Shown here: in pieces, positions 11,361 through 22,966 of the stretch
Position numbering within the stretch: the stretch's first letter is position 1
How the letters are laid out: every line of letters begins with the position of its first letter
Source: Calliphora vicina
Taxonomy: Eukaryota > Arthropoda > Insecta > Diptera > Calliphoridae
Assembly: GCF_958450345.1 (NCBI RefSeq)
Contig: NC_088780.1
Coordinates: 23,223,167 to 23,287,166 of the forward strand
DNA length: 64,000 nucleotides
Direction of reading: 5' to 3'
The notes under the pieces: generated by a model
Database searches by the model: none
What the model saw: only the letters and a program-made list of their open reading frames with translations
Told to the model about the DNA's origin: nothing
Position numbers and translations under genes: made by a program

Positions 11361-11625
11361 AGTCCCGGTCCACACTGTGAAACATTTGCTGCAAAACATT
11401 TGAGTTTGTTGATGAAAGGGGAAAGAGGAATGAAAAAGGGAACTTTGTTTCATGTACATGAAGTTTTTGTTGAGTATGTCATCCACATTTATTCGTTCGT
11501 ATTCGTACTGTACAGAAATGTCAAGAACTGAAAAGCAAAAACTTCACTGTGTGAACACGAATGCAGTTTCAAAAGAGAATTTAAAAATGTTTTGCAGCAA
11601 ATGTTTCACAGTGTGGACCGGGACT
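11361..11625. mobile_element. PIF/Harbinger-type MITE, 265 bp, 41-bp perfect TIR
   Basis: Positions 11361-11401 and 11585-11625 are perfect inverted repeats beginning AGTCCCGGTCCACACTGTGA. Read with the outermost bases as target site, the element GTCCCGG...CCGGGAC is flanked by TAA on both sides (11359-11361 and 11625-11627), the 3-bp TWA duplication typical of PIF/Harbinger (Tourist) elements. The ~180-bp interior has no coding capacity. Identical arms suggest a recent insertion. Confidence 0.85.
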
Positions 11626-12459
11626 AATGAATAGTTTTTAGTGAGATTTCACAGTTGTGTAGATTTTTCTACATATTTAAAATGGATAAATAAAAAGGAA
11701 TTTTGAAATTTATTATCATCAATCCCACAATTCCCAAAAAAGTGTTGAACAATTCCAAAAATGGGAATTTTTATTTTTAATTTTACATTAAAAATATGTG
11801 TTTTTTGAATGGACCTGGTCTCCTCGGTAACAACAATTTTTAATTTTTATTTATTTAAAATATTTTATGGAAACATAGCTTTCGGAAAATATAAATTCCA
11901 TATACATTCTCTTAGTAATTTTTTTGGATAACTTAAAAGAAAATAAGTACGCTGTTAGTAAAAGATACGCTGTTATAAAAAAACTGGAGTATGTGAATAT
12001 ATCCTGCGCTATAAGAGATAATTGATAGCTAGCGCTCGATAAGAAGATCCTATATGTGTAATATTTTTGAAATCGGAACATAAACGAAGAAATAGGATCG
12101 TCTTAAAAATGTAACATACCCGAGGTGTTCTACTTTGAGGACCCTTGGTCGAGCCCCTGGTGGGCTTATGAGGTCGTTAAGAACTTAAACTCGACAACAC
12201 TTCTTTTTGCGAATGTGGAATTTCATTCGAACCAATCTAATCATTTAGAAGTTACAGATTTATTTCCCTCTTTTTTTCTATACGACTGTGTGTAGCTTAC
12301 GATAAAATTCGTTTACTGTAAAATGTAAACATTGACTTACGATAAAATCTTACCCCCTATAATTTTGAAGTTATTAACAATTTTGATATTCTGAGAACGC
12401 TAAAACATCAGTCGTCCATAAAATTTAAATTTTTGCAATAAAAAAAATTAAGAAAATGT

Positions 12460-12703
12460 AGCTTACGATAATTTGGCGCTAAGGGCTCGATATGTATGTG
12501 TAGTTTCAATCGCAAAAATCCATGAAGTAGGCCATGAAATGCTCCTCTTCAGCTCTATTCTCCCGATTTAGCCCCGAGTGACTATTTCTTGTTTCCAAAC
12601 CCGCAGAAATGTCTCGGCGAAAGGAGACTATACTGTAACGATGAAACAAAAAATACCTATTTTGATGACCTCCACAAATCTTAATTTTTGGAAGGGATAA
12701 AAT
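12460..12703 (+). pseudogene. Mariner transposase C-terminal relic
   Basis: The frame at 12541 reads LYSPDLAPSDYFLFPN.QKCLG, then ...TYFDDLHKS, a stop, then FLEGIK. This is the last catalytic Asp region (YSPDLAPSD) of mariner-family DD34D transposases. The upstream frame IHEVGHEMLL, one base off, is the normal preceding segment (KLHELG...), so a frameshift lies near 12540. The rest of the gene is missing. It would act in cut-and-paste transposition at TA sites; this copy is dead. Confidence 0.75.
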
Positions 12704-12704
12704 A

Positions 12705-13310
12705 GTGGACTTAATATGGAGGCCAATTACGGGGGGATCTATATAAAATGGTACGGCTATTTTTATATATATTTGGATTATTTATGCACAGAGAAAACAG
12801 ATTCGTGATAGCAACCGAATTTGTTGCCACTTTTAACCTGATAACAAAATTTCTGAGAGATTTCTGAGATGCGTATTTAAGTGATTGTAGGAAGTGGACT
12901 TTATATGGGGGCTAGGCCAAATATGGAATGAAACTTATTTTTGATGAGTTTGGTAAGGATACTATTATTTAATAGACATTAATGTACCATCGACCGATAT
13001 TCCAGAAAGAAATTTCTAGGTGGGCTGGGGGAAAATCATGGATCGCTTCGTACCATTTTCAACAGAGCGTGTCCTTTTATCATAGGCATAATGTGTGCAA
13101 AATTTCATGGTAATTTCTGCAATATATTTTAAGAAACTTTTATGGAGGTTGTCTCATATCTTGGTATATATATATATGGTTTTATTTGACTGATTATGCC
13201 ATTTGCAATATCATACATTTCTGAACAACAGAGAATATGTGAAGAAAATTTCATCTCAATAAGTCCTTCCGTCTAGGTCCTATCGTGTATGCAATAGACA
13301 GACGAAAATC
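12705..13310 (-). mobile_element. HINE, divergent copy
   Basis: 'gaagtggactttatatgggg', 'ccttttatcata' and 'tttctgcaatatattt' align in order with 20700-20990 of the long HINE. Termini are not preserved. It directly follows the mariner relic. Confidence 0.55.
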
Positions 13311-13319
13311 TATAGTTCT

Positions 13320-14040
13320 ATGTCCAATATTTTGATATGTTACAAAGAAAATATTAAAGCCAGTATAACCACAATTATTTTGGTGAAAAAAAAAAACTCA
13401 CCTCGTGTAAGTATATTTATATCTTTTGCCTATTCAAATATTTTTCAATTTCCTTGTAAACTTCTAAATAACTACAAGTTAGTTTAAATATCAGTTTCAT
13501 TATAGGTATGTGTATAAACAATTTAATTTACCATTATTTCATTTAGATCCCTCAAGATATAACCTATCTAAATAATGGCAAACTATACATATTATATATA
13601 GTGCATATTAAAGCTTCTTTATTTTGGTTACAAACGTCTTGGCTTGTATTTGTCACCTGATCTTTGTTGTACACAAAGTTTAACTACTGCATTAAAGCAA
13701 TCTTTAGCTGGCAAATATGTAGTCAAGTGGCAAGAAAACATAGTTTTGTTTGGTACGTACTTGCAGATGACAAAATACTAAAATAAATACATTAAGTAAT
13801 ATGCATGTAGATAGACGGTATAAATATGTAATTAGACTGCTGCGAAATTATTGGGAGAACAAAGATGTGTGTTAATGTGTTACGTAAGATATGTAAGGCT
13901 TCAGAAATCCGATTTCTATCAAGATTCGGATGGAAGAGCATACAAATATTGGTCTAATTAAACGAAATTAGCTGAATTCAAATCACAGCCACTGGGACTT
14001 AACAAAGTCCCAGAGTATAAACATTATATTTCTCGAAATT
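13320..14040. other. Interval with no recognised feature
   Basis: Mixed-composition AT-rich DNA. No open frame with recognisable motifs, TIR pair or tandem array was seen. Confidence 0.45.
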
Positions 14041-14056
14041 GTTTAGCAAAAATTTC

Positions 14057-14250
14057 TACAATTCTTAGCCTTCCTCTCACTATTAAAAACACTTCCTCGT
14101 GTGTTTTTTTACATACATATGGTATGTCTGCGTATTTTTGTAAAATATCTGCAATTCTTAACCTTCATCTCACCATTAAAAACACTTCCTTTCTTTACTT
14201 TTGTGTGTTGTTTTACACACATATGGTATGTCTGCGTATTTTGCACTAGC
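14057..14250 (-). repeat. Tandem pair of hairpin-element ends (~92-107 bp period)
   Basis: 'caattcttarccttcmtctc', 'attaaaaacacttcct' and 'acatatggtatgtctgcgta' occur twice in tandem. The second copy has the hairpin gtgtgttgttttacacac (14203-14220); the first has a decayed version. This matches the outer part of the TGTGTGG hairpin family in reverse orientation. Confidence 0.6.
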
Positions 14251-14288
14251 AGCATATTTACTTTGGACTCAAAATTTACCTAATTATT

Positions 14289-14800
14289 CTAATTTACTTC
14301 TAATTATTTTATCATCAAAACATTTTACACAAATATATCGGTAATGCTTACAGTTGTGTGTGGAAAACCACACAGAAGGGTAAGCTAACGTTACTTTATA
14401 CATTTTTCTGAGCTAAATTGTTGTGTTATGACATGTCAAGAATTTTTATGAACATCGCAGCAAATTTGTTTAGAAATATACAACAGTAATTAATTTGTGT
14501 AGTTTCCCACACAAGGAGGGGAATTGACAACATCTTAATTTTTAATTTTTTTATCATTTACTTCTAATTAGTTTATCATCAAAACATTTTACACAAGTAT
14601 ATCGGTAATGCTGTTCCTACTGCAAAATATGTAGAAGTTATATATGTGTGGAAAACCACACACAAGTTTGTTTACACTTGTGTGTGTTAATTTATAAATA
14701 TGTCGTTATAAACAAATATTTTTAAAGCAATTATTGTGTTTTCTGATCTAAATTAATTTTGTGTAGTTTCCCACACAAGGAAGATTAATAAGGTTTTTTA
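14289..14800 (+). repeat. Tandem duplication of a two-hairpin element, 264-bp period
   Basis: Each unit starts 'ttatcatcaaaacattttac' (14309 and 14573). Each contains TGTGTGGAAAACCACACA (14357-14374 and 14645-14662) and about 100-140 bases later TGTGTAGTTTCCCACACA (14496-14513 and 14760-14777). Each 18-mer can fold into a 7-bp or 5-bp stem with a short loop. No coding capacity. Related single copies occur at 36.4, 38.0, 42.6, 44.3-44.5 and 63.3-63.5 kb. Confidence 0.75.
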
Positions 14801-14829
14801 AACTGCTTTTAAAAATTAAACTTTTGCCA

Positions 14830-16150
14830 AGACAACTAAGCATTTGAGTTGTCCACATTTTTTGTGGTACCCTAGCATAAACACATATGGATGTAAGGAA
14901 ACTTAAAAACACATGTCTTTGTCACCAAAAGAAACATAAAAACAAGCTCAAGGAAATCTGCAAAACAACCAACACAGATAAAACTTTGTTTTTCTTTTAT
15001 TTACTGCAAGTAAATATATGCATGTTGAAACAACAAATCAGTACAATGAAATCCTTACAGTGAGTGACAAAACAATATAATACCAAAAATTAGTAGAAGC
15101 TGTAAGAAGTACCAGAAACATTATGAATTGGTACTTGATAGTTGAGAAACCTGGCTCGTTTTAATTCAAATATATTTAAATTTAAATAATTATATTATTA
15201 CATGTGCACTTTATAGAATCTACACTGTAATTTAATAACTAACCCCAACAAAAACCAAATCTTTAGAACATTTATAGAACTTTAGCATAAAGATGTGTCT
15301 TTTGCATGCATGTGTGTAGGATTTGGTCCACAGTATGTATCTTACGTATAAGTTAGGGGCCAAGACTTAGGTTTATCGTAACTCTATTTCTTTAATGCAG
15401 ATGCATATGTTTTTACAACACGACCATGTATGTACCTTTTATTATGCACATTTCATATGTGTGCACACAGGGTCACAAGAAGACAAAATCTTAAGTAAAA
15501 AAAGAAAATCTCAACCAAAGTAGCATGTTTACCTGTGCTTTTTTTTTTTGCTGTTCTAAATAATGTTGATGTCGTTATTTGTTGCTGTTGTTATTGTTGC
15601 CTTAACAGGTAATAAAGTGTAAACTAGTTTCTTTTACTGTTTGTACAGAAGCAGCAACAGCATTAGCAGTGGCTGAAGTAACAACAACACTACTAGCTAT
15701 TTTACCAGCACTTGAATTTAACCTCTTATTTAGGATTGTTTTCCTTTTCCTTAAGTGTTGTACTATGTGCTGTGGCTCGTTAACCCACATATACTGCAAA
15801 TATGAATGTTACACATGGACCACCAGAACCAACATGCAATTTTCTCTCACTACATTTTACCTCTCTCAGATATTTACACGCTGAAGCATAAAGCACAATC
15901 ATATGTTTTTGTGAATATATGGGCAAAGATACGTTTGTTTTAAAATTTTTAAAAATGGACTATAATTGTTCATTATTTCATTATTTAATTGTTTATGATT
16001 GTAAGAAAATAGCTAATATTTTCGTATCAATGGCTCTCATAGCAACAAAATTTCAGAATGCAAGGTCTACCTCTGTTAGTTATTTATTTCTAAAGTTGAA
16101 CAATTTTAAAAAAATTATTGAAACAAACGAGAGTTTTTTTTAATAACCAG
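14830..16150. other. Interval with no recognised gene
   Basis: Around 15540-15740 there are imperfect GTT/CAA triplet runs (tgttgctgttgttattgttg; agtaacaacaacac). They open a Ser/Ala/Val-rich 65-codon frame on the minus strand (15602-15799), which is best explained by the triplet composition. Nothing else is recognisable. Confidence 0.45.
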
Positions 16151-16159
16151 CTAAAATGA

Positions 16160-16345
16160 TGTGGGTATATAGATTTTGTCATTCCGTTTGTATCATCCCA
16201 GACCCACAAAAGTACCTATATATATTCTGGATCCTGTTTAAATTCTAAGAAATATTACACAAATATTCTCTATTGATAAGGTTCGTTTGGTTTTGAAAAT
16301 GGGCAATATCGGTCCATGATTTCATCTATCCTTTTTTAATGGTTA
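16160..16345 (+). mobile_element. HINE 5' fragment
   Basis: 'gtcattccgtttgtatcatc', 'atatattctggatcctg' and 'caatatcggtccatgatttc' resemble the canonical 5' half of the HINE family. No terminus is intact. Confidence 0.45.
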
Positions 16346-16436
16346 TAAATATGTCAATTATTCGGTAATCCTGATAAAAATTGTAAAGTATGACGAATTG
16401 TCTTATAATAACAGTGCACAAAACTTGGGTTATGGT

Positions 16437-17783
16437 TAGGTTATTCGAATTACTCGATTTTTCTCTTGTTCGAATAATTCGAATAAGAGATTTTAACTTG
16501 TTCGAATAATTTTTTTAAAAAAGTAAAGAATGAAGTTTTGATGTCGGGTTTTTAATACTTTATTGTTAAAGAAAAACAAAAAATAACGTTAAAGTTAACA
16601 ACTCAAGTATTGATAATGTTAAAAAACATTCGAAAACAAAGTCCATCATTAAATTTTCATCAGAAATATGCTGATCAGATTAACACCCGTACAATCTACA
16701 AAACAATTGACTAGCAAACGATATAGTTTCCGTTTTGGAGCTATGCTTTAAAAACTTTTAACTAGTTGGACATGATCCTGAATTCAAATACAATATAAAC
16801 GTATTAAGAACTTTTTTATGTCGTTCATTACTTGAGGTTTTAAAATGAGTAACTAATTCAAAGTAAATGAATTATTTAGTTTTTCTAAATTATTTATAAC
16901 AAACTGCATTATACCCTCAAGTTCTATCAGGGTTTCGAATCATTGCTTAATCAAGTTGTCTTAGGGAAATACACAAATCTGTTTAAGTTTGATATCATTG
17001 TCAGTAAACGCGGCTAATTTGAAGTCAGGCAGTGCAAGATTGACGCATTTACAAATACGCAAAAAGTTTATTACCATGTCAGACAAAGATGTTCAACGAT
17101 GTTCAAAATCATGTATAAGACGAACTCTATGCTTTTCTTGCAGCAAAACGTTAGTTTGCAATATTTGTGTTTATCATTCGATTTATTAAATATTTTGCAA
17201 CACTTACATACGCGGTTAATAACATACATATATATATATTTTAAGATCATGGCCTTCATCTATTTCAATGTAATCATTATAAATGTCATCCTCAATATCA
17301 ATTTTGACGACCGTTACAAAATCACATTCTCCATCGCATTCAACCCCTTTAATGTAAGCTAATATTTTGATTATTAATTGCGACTCTTCTAATATTTCGG
17401 CAGCTAAATAAAAAATATTTTATTCCGTACCTTTTATTTTCATTGGTTCAAGTCCTAAGTTAATAATGTTGAAAGTTTTTTTTTAGAATTGTAACTTCTT
17501 GCAGTAATATTCGAAATTCCCTTTATCTTTAGTTATTTGTCGAATTTCAGATACAAATTTTTGTGAGTCATTATTACTTATTTAAATTTAGTATTATGAA
17601 AAATTTTAAGCAATTTAATAAATTTAAATATATATGAACATTTATTCGTTTTATTCGATTATTCTACATAAAACTGTTCGAAAAAATCGTTATTCGAAAA
17701 TGGCCATTTTTAAATTGTTCGAATAATTATTCGTAAGAAATTATTCGGTTAATCGAACGACCATTACTCGAATGAATACCCTA
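16437..17783 (-). mobile_element. hAT element copy B, inverted relative to copy A
   Basis: The copy starts TAGGTTATTCG and ends GAATACCCTA with the same TTCGAATAATTCG-rich subterminal DNA as copy A. It is flanked by gttatggt (16429-16436) and gttatagt (17784-17791), a 7/8 target duplication different from copy A's. The two are therefore independent insertions. The interior aligns with copy A in reverse over its whole length. Confidence 0.85.
16990..17640 (-). pseudogene. hAT transposase pseudogene, copy B
   Basis: Read on the minus strand it contains YIKGVECDGECDF..., DIEDDIYNDYI and the ...LPDFKLAAFTDNDIKL segment, matching copy A but with its own stops and frameshifts. The segment encoding AVDEC in copy A is deleted here, while an acidic ...CDGECDF... 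stretch is better preserved than in A. It is inactive. Confidence 0.65.
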
Positions 17784-18176
17784 GTTATAGTTCTTACTGA
17801 GTACTTTACAAATTGTGTCAAAGAATTAAAAAAACACCCTCAAATTCATAAGTTATTCTAAAACAAACCGTTTTCAGTTATGTTCTTCAACTTGTCGATC
17901 TGTAACTCAGTCAGTTTTTGTCCAACTTAAAATTTTTTAACGGGTTTGGAAAGAATTATGATTTCAAATGTCGTGAATTTTTTCAAAATTTATCGACTGT
18001 TTTGAATTCAGTAGCTTTTCATTGCATATTTTGATATGAAAGCTTATAAATATTTATACCAATTTATAAAGAAAATTTAGTTCTTAACAAAACATGGTTT
18101 TAATTTTTTAAAGCGGAGGAAAAATATAAAAGTTATTCCTTTTTTAGTATTTTCTCCAACTGTGCATATGAATAAA

Positions 18177-18729
18177 AGCAAGTAAGAGAGCTATATTCGG
18201 CTGTGCCGAATCTTACATATCCTTCACCAAATTATACTTTAAAATACATTTTTTTAGGTAAACAAAATTCAAATTTTTTTCTCAAAATTATTTTTCAATT
18301 TTCTTAAAAAATTTTTTCACATTTTTTTTAAAAAATTTTTTAATGTTTTTTTTTTTTTTTTTTAAAAAAAAATTTTTGTCAAAAAAAATTTTTTGGATTA
18401 AAAAAAAATCGGGTTAAAAAATATTTTTCACGATTTTGACACATTCGTATATTAATGACTTAGTATTCCAGATATAGATCCAAAATAGACCAAAAATAGA
18501 GTTTCTCCCGATTTTTTCCTTATATCTCAGCCATATGTGGGCCGATTTGGTCGATTTTAAATGACATCCGAACCGAAAGAATTGATGTATGAATATTGTA
18601 TGTAAGTTATTTTTGGGGGCTACGGAAAGTAGCCCCTAAATAACATATACATATATATCCAGAATATATATATAAACGGAATGACATACTTATAAATACC
18701 CTTGTCACTCATGGTAAAGGGTATAAAAA
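18177..18729 (-). mobile_element. HINE, ~550 bp, near complete
   Basis: On the plus strand it runs from 'caagtaagagagctatattc', the hairpin ttcggctgtgccgaa and 'ccttcaccaaattatacttt' to 'cccttgtcactcatggtaaa' and 'gggtataaaaac'. Read on the minus strand this is the Helentron/DINE-1 layout: TTTATACCCTTTACC...AAGGGTAT at the 5' end, and a hairpin shortly before TTACTTG at the 3' end. The middle has long A/T tracts (18240-18420), the usual microsatellite zone. Non-coding. Confidence 0.8.
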
Positions 18730-18774
18730 CAAAAAAAACTATGCAAAAAAAAATATTTCCTTTTTTTCTTTCTT

Positions 18775-19250
18775 GATCTGTGATCACTCATATTTCAGAA
18801 AAAAAATCGATTTTTTATATAAAAACTCACAATATCTAAAATCGCTAATAACTTAGCCAATAAGCATTTAATCAAGAAAAGGAGCTTATCTGTGATCACT
18901 CATATTTCAGACAAAAAATCGATTTTTTATATAAAAATAATATAAATAATAACTTGGCCAATAAACGTTTAATCAAGAAAAGGAGCTCGATCTGTGATCA
19001 CCCATATTTCTGAACAAAAATCGATTTTTTTTATATAAAAACTAAAAATATCTAAATTCTCTAATAACTTGGCCAATAAGCGTTTAATCAAGAAAAGCAG
19101 CTTGATCTGTGATCACTCATATATCTGAACAAAAATCGATTTTTTTTTTTTATATAAAAACTCAAAATATCCAAATTCGCTAATAACTTGGTCAATAAAC
19201 GTTAAATCAAGAAAAGGAGCTCAATCTGTGATCACTCACATGTCAGATAA
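18775..19250 (+). repeat. Minisatellite, ~100-120 bp units, about 4 copies, interrupted by a HINE
   Basis: Units start 'gatctgtgatcactcatatt' at about 18775, 18888, 18989, 19103 and 19223. They contain 'aaaaatcgatttttt', 'taataacttggccaataa' and 'ttaatcaagaaaaggagct'. The last unit breaks at 'cagataaaa' (19250) and resumes at 'acgattgttttatataaaaa' (21340). So the long HINE landed inside the array. Confidence 0.85.
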
Positions 19251-21338
19251 AACAAGTAAGAGTACTATATTCGGCCGTGCCGAATCTTAAATACCCTCCA
19301 CCTAAATATGATGGTATAACAACTGAAATAATATAACAATTGTCAGAAAGACTAGTTTACGCAGAAGATATTTTATTTCAATTTGTACAAACAATTGTTT
19401 CTAATTCAGCAATTTATAACTAAAATTCCTGTTTGAACGTATGCATTTTAACAATTTATATACTTAATAATTAGTTAATACGTTTGGATCAACATTTTTC
19501 CCTTTTAACATCAAGAGAAGAAACAGAGTATAAAAAGGGTATACAAATATATTTAGACAAATTTCAAAATATTTGGTTGTGGGACTTATTATCGTTCCAT
19601 TTTCATAAAATATTTTAACGTGATTTTTATGTATTTATATGAGAGCTGTGGCCAATTATGGACCAATATTCACAAAATTCAGTGTTATGATTTTTGAATA
19701 CAAATTACTGATCTGTGTACTAGTTTGGTTTAATATATGGATGCTATGACCTATTATGGTCCTAAGGATTTGAGGGCTATTTTTGTAGAATTTCATATAA
19801 ACAACGCTGTTAACAAGTGTGGACTTTATATGGGAGCTATGCCGAATTATGGACCAATATTTAAAAAATCTTGTAGTACAAATTTTGGTTCAGTATAGAT
19901 TTTTATGGATATTTGTGCAGGTTAATGTGTTTTCCTGAAGTGTATCTTATATGGAGGTTATGACCAATTATGGGCCTATCATCATAAAATTTGGTATATC
20001 GATTTTTGTATATATTGAATAAATTTGTTTTGAATTTCAACCTGATAACTATATTTGTAAGAAATTTATGAGGATTTTAGTGATTTTCGGGAGTGGACCT
20101 TATATGGGAGCTATAGTTAAATATGGACCGATATTCACAAAATCCAGAAGTATGATTACTGGATACAAATTACTGATCTGTGTGTAATTTCATTTTGATA
20201 TCGATAGTTTTTAATATTTTTTAAGGTTAATATCTTCTTTTCGGAAATGGGCCTTATAGGGGAGCTATGACCAATTATCGGCCAATCTGCATAAAATTTG
20301 GTACAGTGATATCTATATATATGAGTATTATTTTTGTCGAATTTTAGCATGGTAAAGGTATTTATAAGAGATTTATGAGTACTTAATTGATTTTTTGAAG
20401 GGGACCTTATATGGGGGCTATGGTCAAATATGGACCGATATTCACAAAATCTTGATTTCTAAATATAAATTACGGATCTGTGTGAAATTTTGTTTTGATA
20501 TTGATATTTTTTAGATATTTATGTAGGTTATTGTGTTTTTCGGAAGTGGACCTTATATGGGAGATATAACCAATTATCGGCCGATCTTCATAGAATTAGG
20601 TACAGCGATTTTGGTATATATAAAGATTATTTGTGTCGAATTTCAACTTGATAGCGATATTTATAAGATATTTATGCTTATTTAAGAGATTTTCGGAAGT
20701 GTACTTTATATGGGGGCTATGGTCAAATATGGGCCGATCCACGAACAATTTTGTAATATAATTTTTTTTACCACGAAACTTATTTTTGCTGAATTTTATA
20801 TGTTCCTATTCCTATTCTGTAGGCATTTATAGACAATAGAACCATATTTCGGGAAGAAATTTGTATGGGTGCTAGGATAAATTATGGACCGATTCTTATG
20901 ATTTTCACCAGAGTTACTCCTTTTATCATAAAAGTAAGGAGCGCAAAATTGTATGATATTAGCTGCAATATATTTACAAAAAATTTCCAAAAATATGTGA
21001 AAATTATAAATTTTTTTTTGAGGTTGTCCCACATTTTAATTCATAACTTTGGTTCCACTATACCGATTTTGCTGATTTTCAATATCAAACTGCTTAGGAC
21101 AATAATAAACATTTTTCTTGTAACCCTACTAAGTTTGTTTGCGTATATTGGACGTGAGCGTGTTTTACACAGACGGACAGACAGACAGACATGGCTCAAT
21201 CGACTTAGAATTTCATAAGGATCAATAATATATATACTTTGTTGGGTCTCAGATGAATATTTCTCAATGTTACACACGGAATGACAAACTTATATATGTA
21301 TACCCTCATTCACCACTTATGGTGGTGGAGGGTATAAA
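19251..21338 (-). mobile_element. Long HINE (2.1 kb) with ~10 internal repeat units
   Basis: On the plus strand the ends are 'caagtaagagtactatattc' plus the hairpin ttcggccgtgccgaa, and 'caccacttatggtggtggag' plus 'ggtataaaaa'. Bounds are confirmed by the interrupted minisatellite on both sides. Between 19630 and 20890, blocks of the form 'tatgggagctatgaccaatt' + 'atggaccgat' recur about every 150 bp (about 19635, 19829, 19949, 20102, 20258, 20408, 20555, 20709, 20862). The canonical 5' zone has 'cagacggacagacagacaga'. No helicase or Rep frame is present, so it is non-autonomous. Confidence 0.85.
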
Positions 21339-22044
21339 AAACGATTGTTTTATATAAAAACTCCAAAAAAATCATTTTGTTTAATATTGTTTAAACCGCA
21401 ATTATTTTTTAGCTCCTCAATAAAGTAATTCACGACAACGTAGTTTACCTGCGATTTGTTCATGCAAGACGTTATTGATGTGCTAAAAAAAAAAATCGTG
21501 AACAAAATTGACTCAAATTTAATCAAAATTATGGTTTTGCCCATATATTTATATAGGTATTTATTTAGTAGATGTGTTAGTGTGTTTTGTAGGATTGTCA
21601 AGCCACATGTATAATATCATTTGATTTATAAAAGAGTTGTGGAGGGGACGTGATGTGAGTGTACACCAAGAACCTCTTAATATCTTTACTGAAGTATTTG
21701 TTCCAACACTTTCCCTTTTTTTTTTGCTTTAGTATTTGTTGAATTATTTTTAGATCTATTATGGACATAATATAAAAATATGTCTTAAGGTACGGTCACA
21801 TATGGCAAATATTTATTAAAGTATTATAAGTATTTTTAACACAAATTTGTTTGACAGCATCAGATAAAATAAAACTCCATATATAATGTGACATTTTATT
21901 TAACGGCAAATGATATTTTATTTTCATATTGTAGATTCATTTTTCTTAGGAGCTTAAGATATATGGTATTTACCGTTATTAAATGCAGAGATGATGAATT
22001 GTGCTCTGAAAATAATCTTCAATAATTCTGTCAGATGCTTTCGA

Positions 22045-22447
22045 AAAGTTTCCTATTTAAAATAAGCAAATTCGGTCCACAAATGGTTGAGATATGAGGA
22101 AAAAACCAGGACAACCTCGATTTATTACCTATGTATATCTGGATTACTAAGTCATTAATATAGACATTATGGATATCTAATGATAGATATTTCAAAGACC
22201 TTTGCAACGACGTATATATGACCATAGTAAGTTGGACCTACATGGGTCAAAATCGGAAAAAAAATTTAAACCGATTTTTCTCCAAAAAAAAATTTAAAAT
22301 TAAAAAATAAAATTACAAAAAATTAAAAAACAACTTTGGAAAAAAAAATTTGTTTGCCTAAAAATATTTAAAATTTGTATTTTGAAGTATAAATTGGTGA
22401 AGGGTATATATGATTCGGCACAGCCGAATATAGCTCTCTTACTTGTT
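22045..22447 (+). mobile_element. HINE 3' portion
   Basis: It ends 'ggtgaagggtatatatgatt', the hairpin attcggcacagccgaat and 'agctctcttacttgtt', the canonical HINE 3' terminus on the plus strand. Upstream 'cacaaatggttgagatatga' and 'catgggtcaaaatcgg' match the 18.2 and 58.0 kb copies inverted. The 5' half is absent. Confidence 0.75.
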
Positions 22448-22509
22448 AATTTTTCAACCATAGCTTTATGAAGCGAAAGATTAGTAACATAAGATTTCGA
22501 ACTCACAGT

Positions 22510-22960
22510 TTTTATATCCTACACCACTATAGTGGGGAGGGTATTATGCGTTTGTGCTGATGTTTGTAACGCCCAAAAGTATTAGTCTAACACACATCTT
22601 AAAGTATACCGACTGACACTGAATTACTTTCTGAGTCGATTTAACGATATCCGGCTGTCTATCTGTCCGTCTGGCCGGCTGTTCATGTTAACCATTTCAA
22701 TAAAATTTCACCCAGCTCCTACAAATCATCAAACGACTATATTGATCAAAAGTGCATGATTTATACAGATATCCACAAACATTTTTCAACAAATAAGTTT
22801 CATATACAAATAAATGACACCTAAACATTTTGTGCGGATCGATCCATAATTGGTTATAGCTGTCATATAAAACCCACTTACAAAAATCACTTTAACCACC
22901 AGAAATCTCCTAAAAATGTTAGTATCCAAATAAATTAAATAGAAGGAAGTTTCTGTTTCT
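22510..22960 (+). mobile_element. HINE 5' portion, plus orientation
   Basis: It begins 'ttttatatcctacaccacta' + 'tagtggggagggtattatgc', then 'gtttgtgctgatgtttgtaa', 'cgcccaaaagtattagtcta', the 'ctgagtcgat' block and 'tctatctgtccgtctggccg'. It breaks off before the 3' hairpin. It lies about 60 bp after the 3' end of the preceding HINE in the same orientation. Confidence 0.75.
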
Positions 22961-22966
22961 ATATAT

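Noticed and set aside
15602..15799. 65-codon minus-strand frame rich in Ser/Ala/Val
   Set aside because: It overlaps imperfect GTT/CAA triplet runs and shows no motif. Composition explains it, though a short exon cannot be excluded.
18775..19250. CRISPR-like spacing of repeats
   Set aside because: The whole unit is conserved, with no unique spacers, and the DNA is animal. It is a minisatellite.
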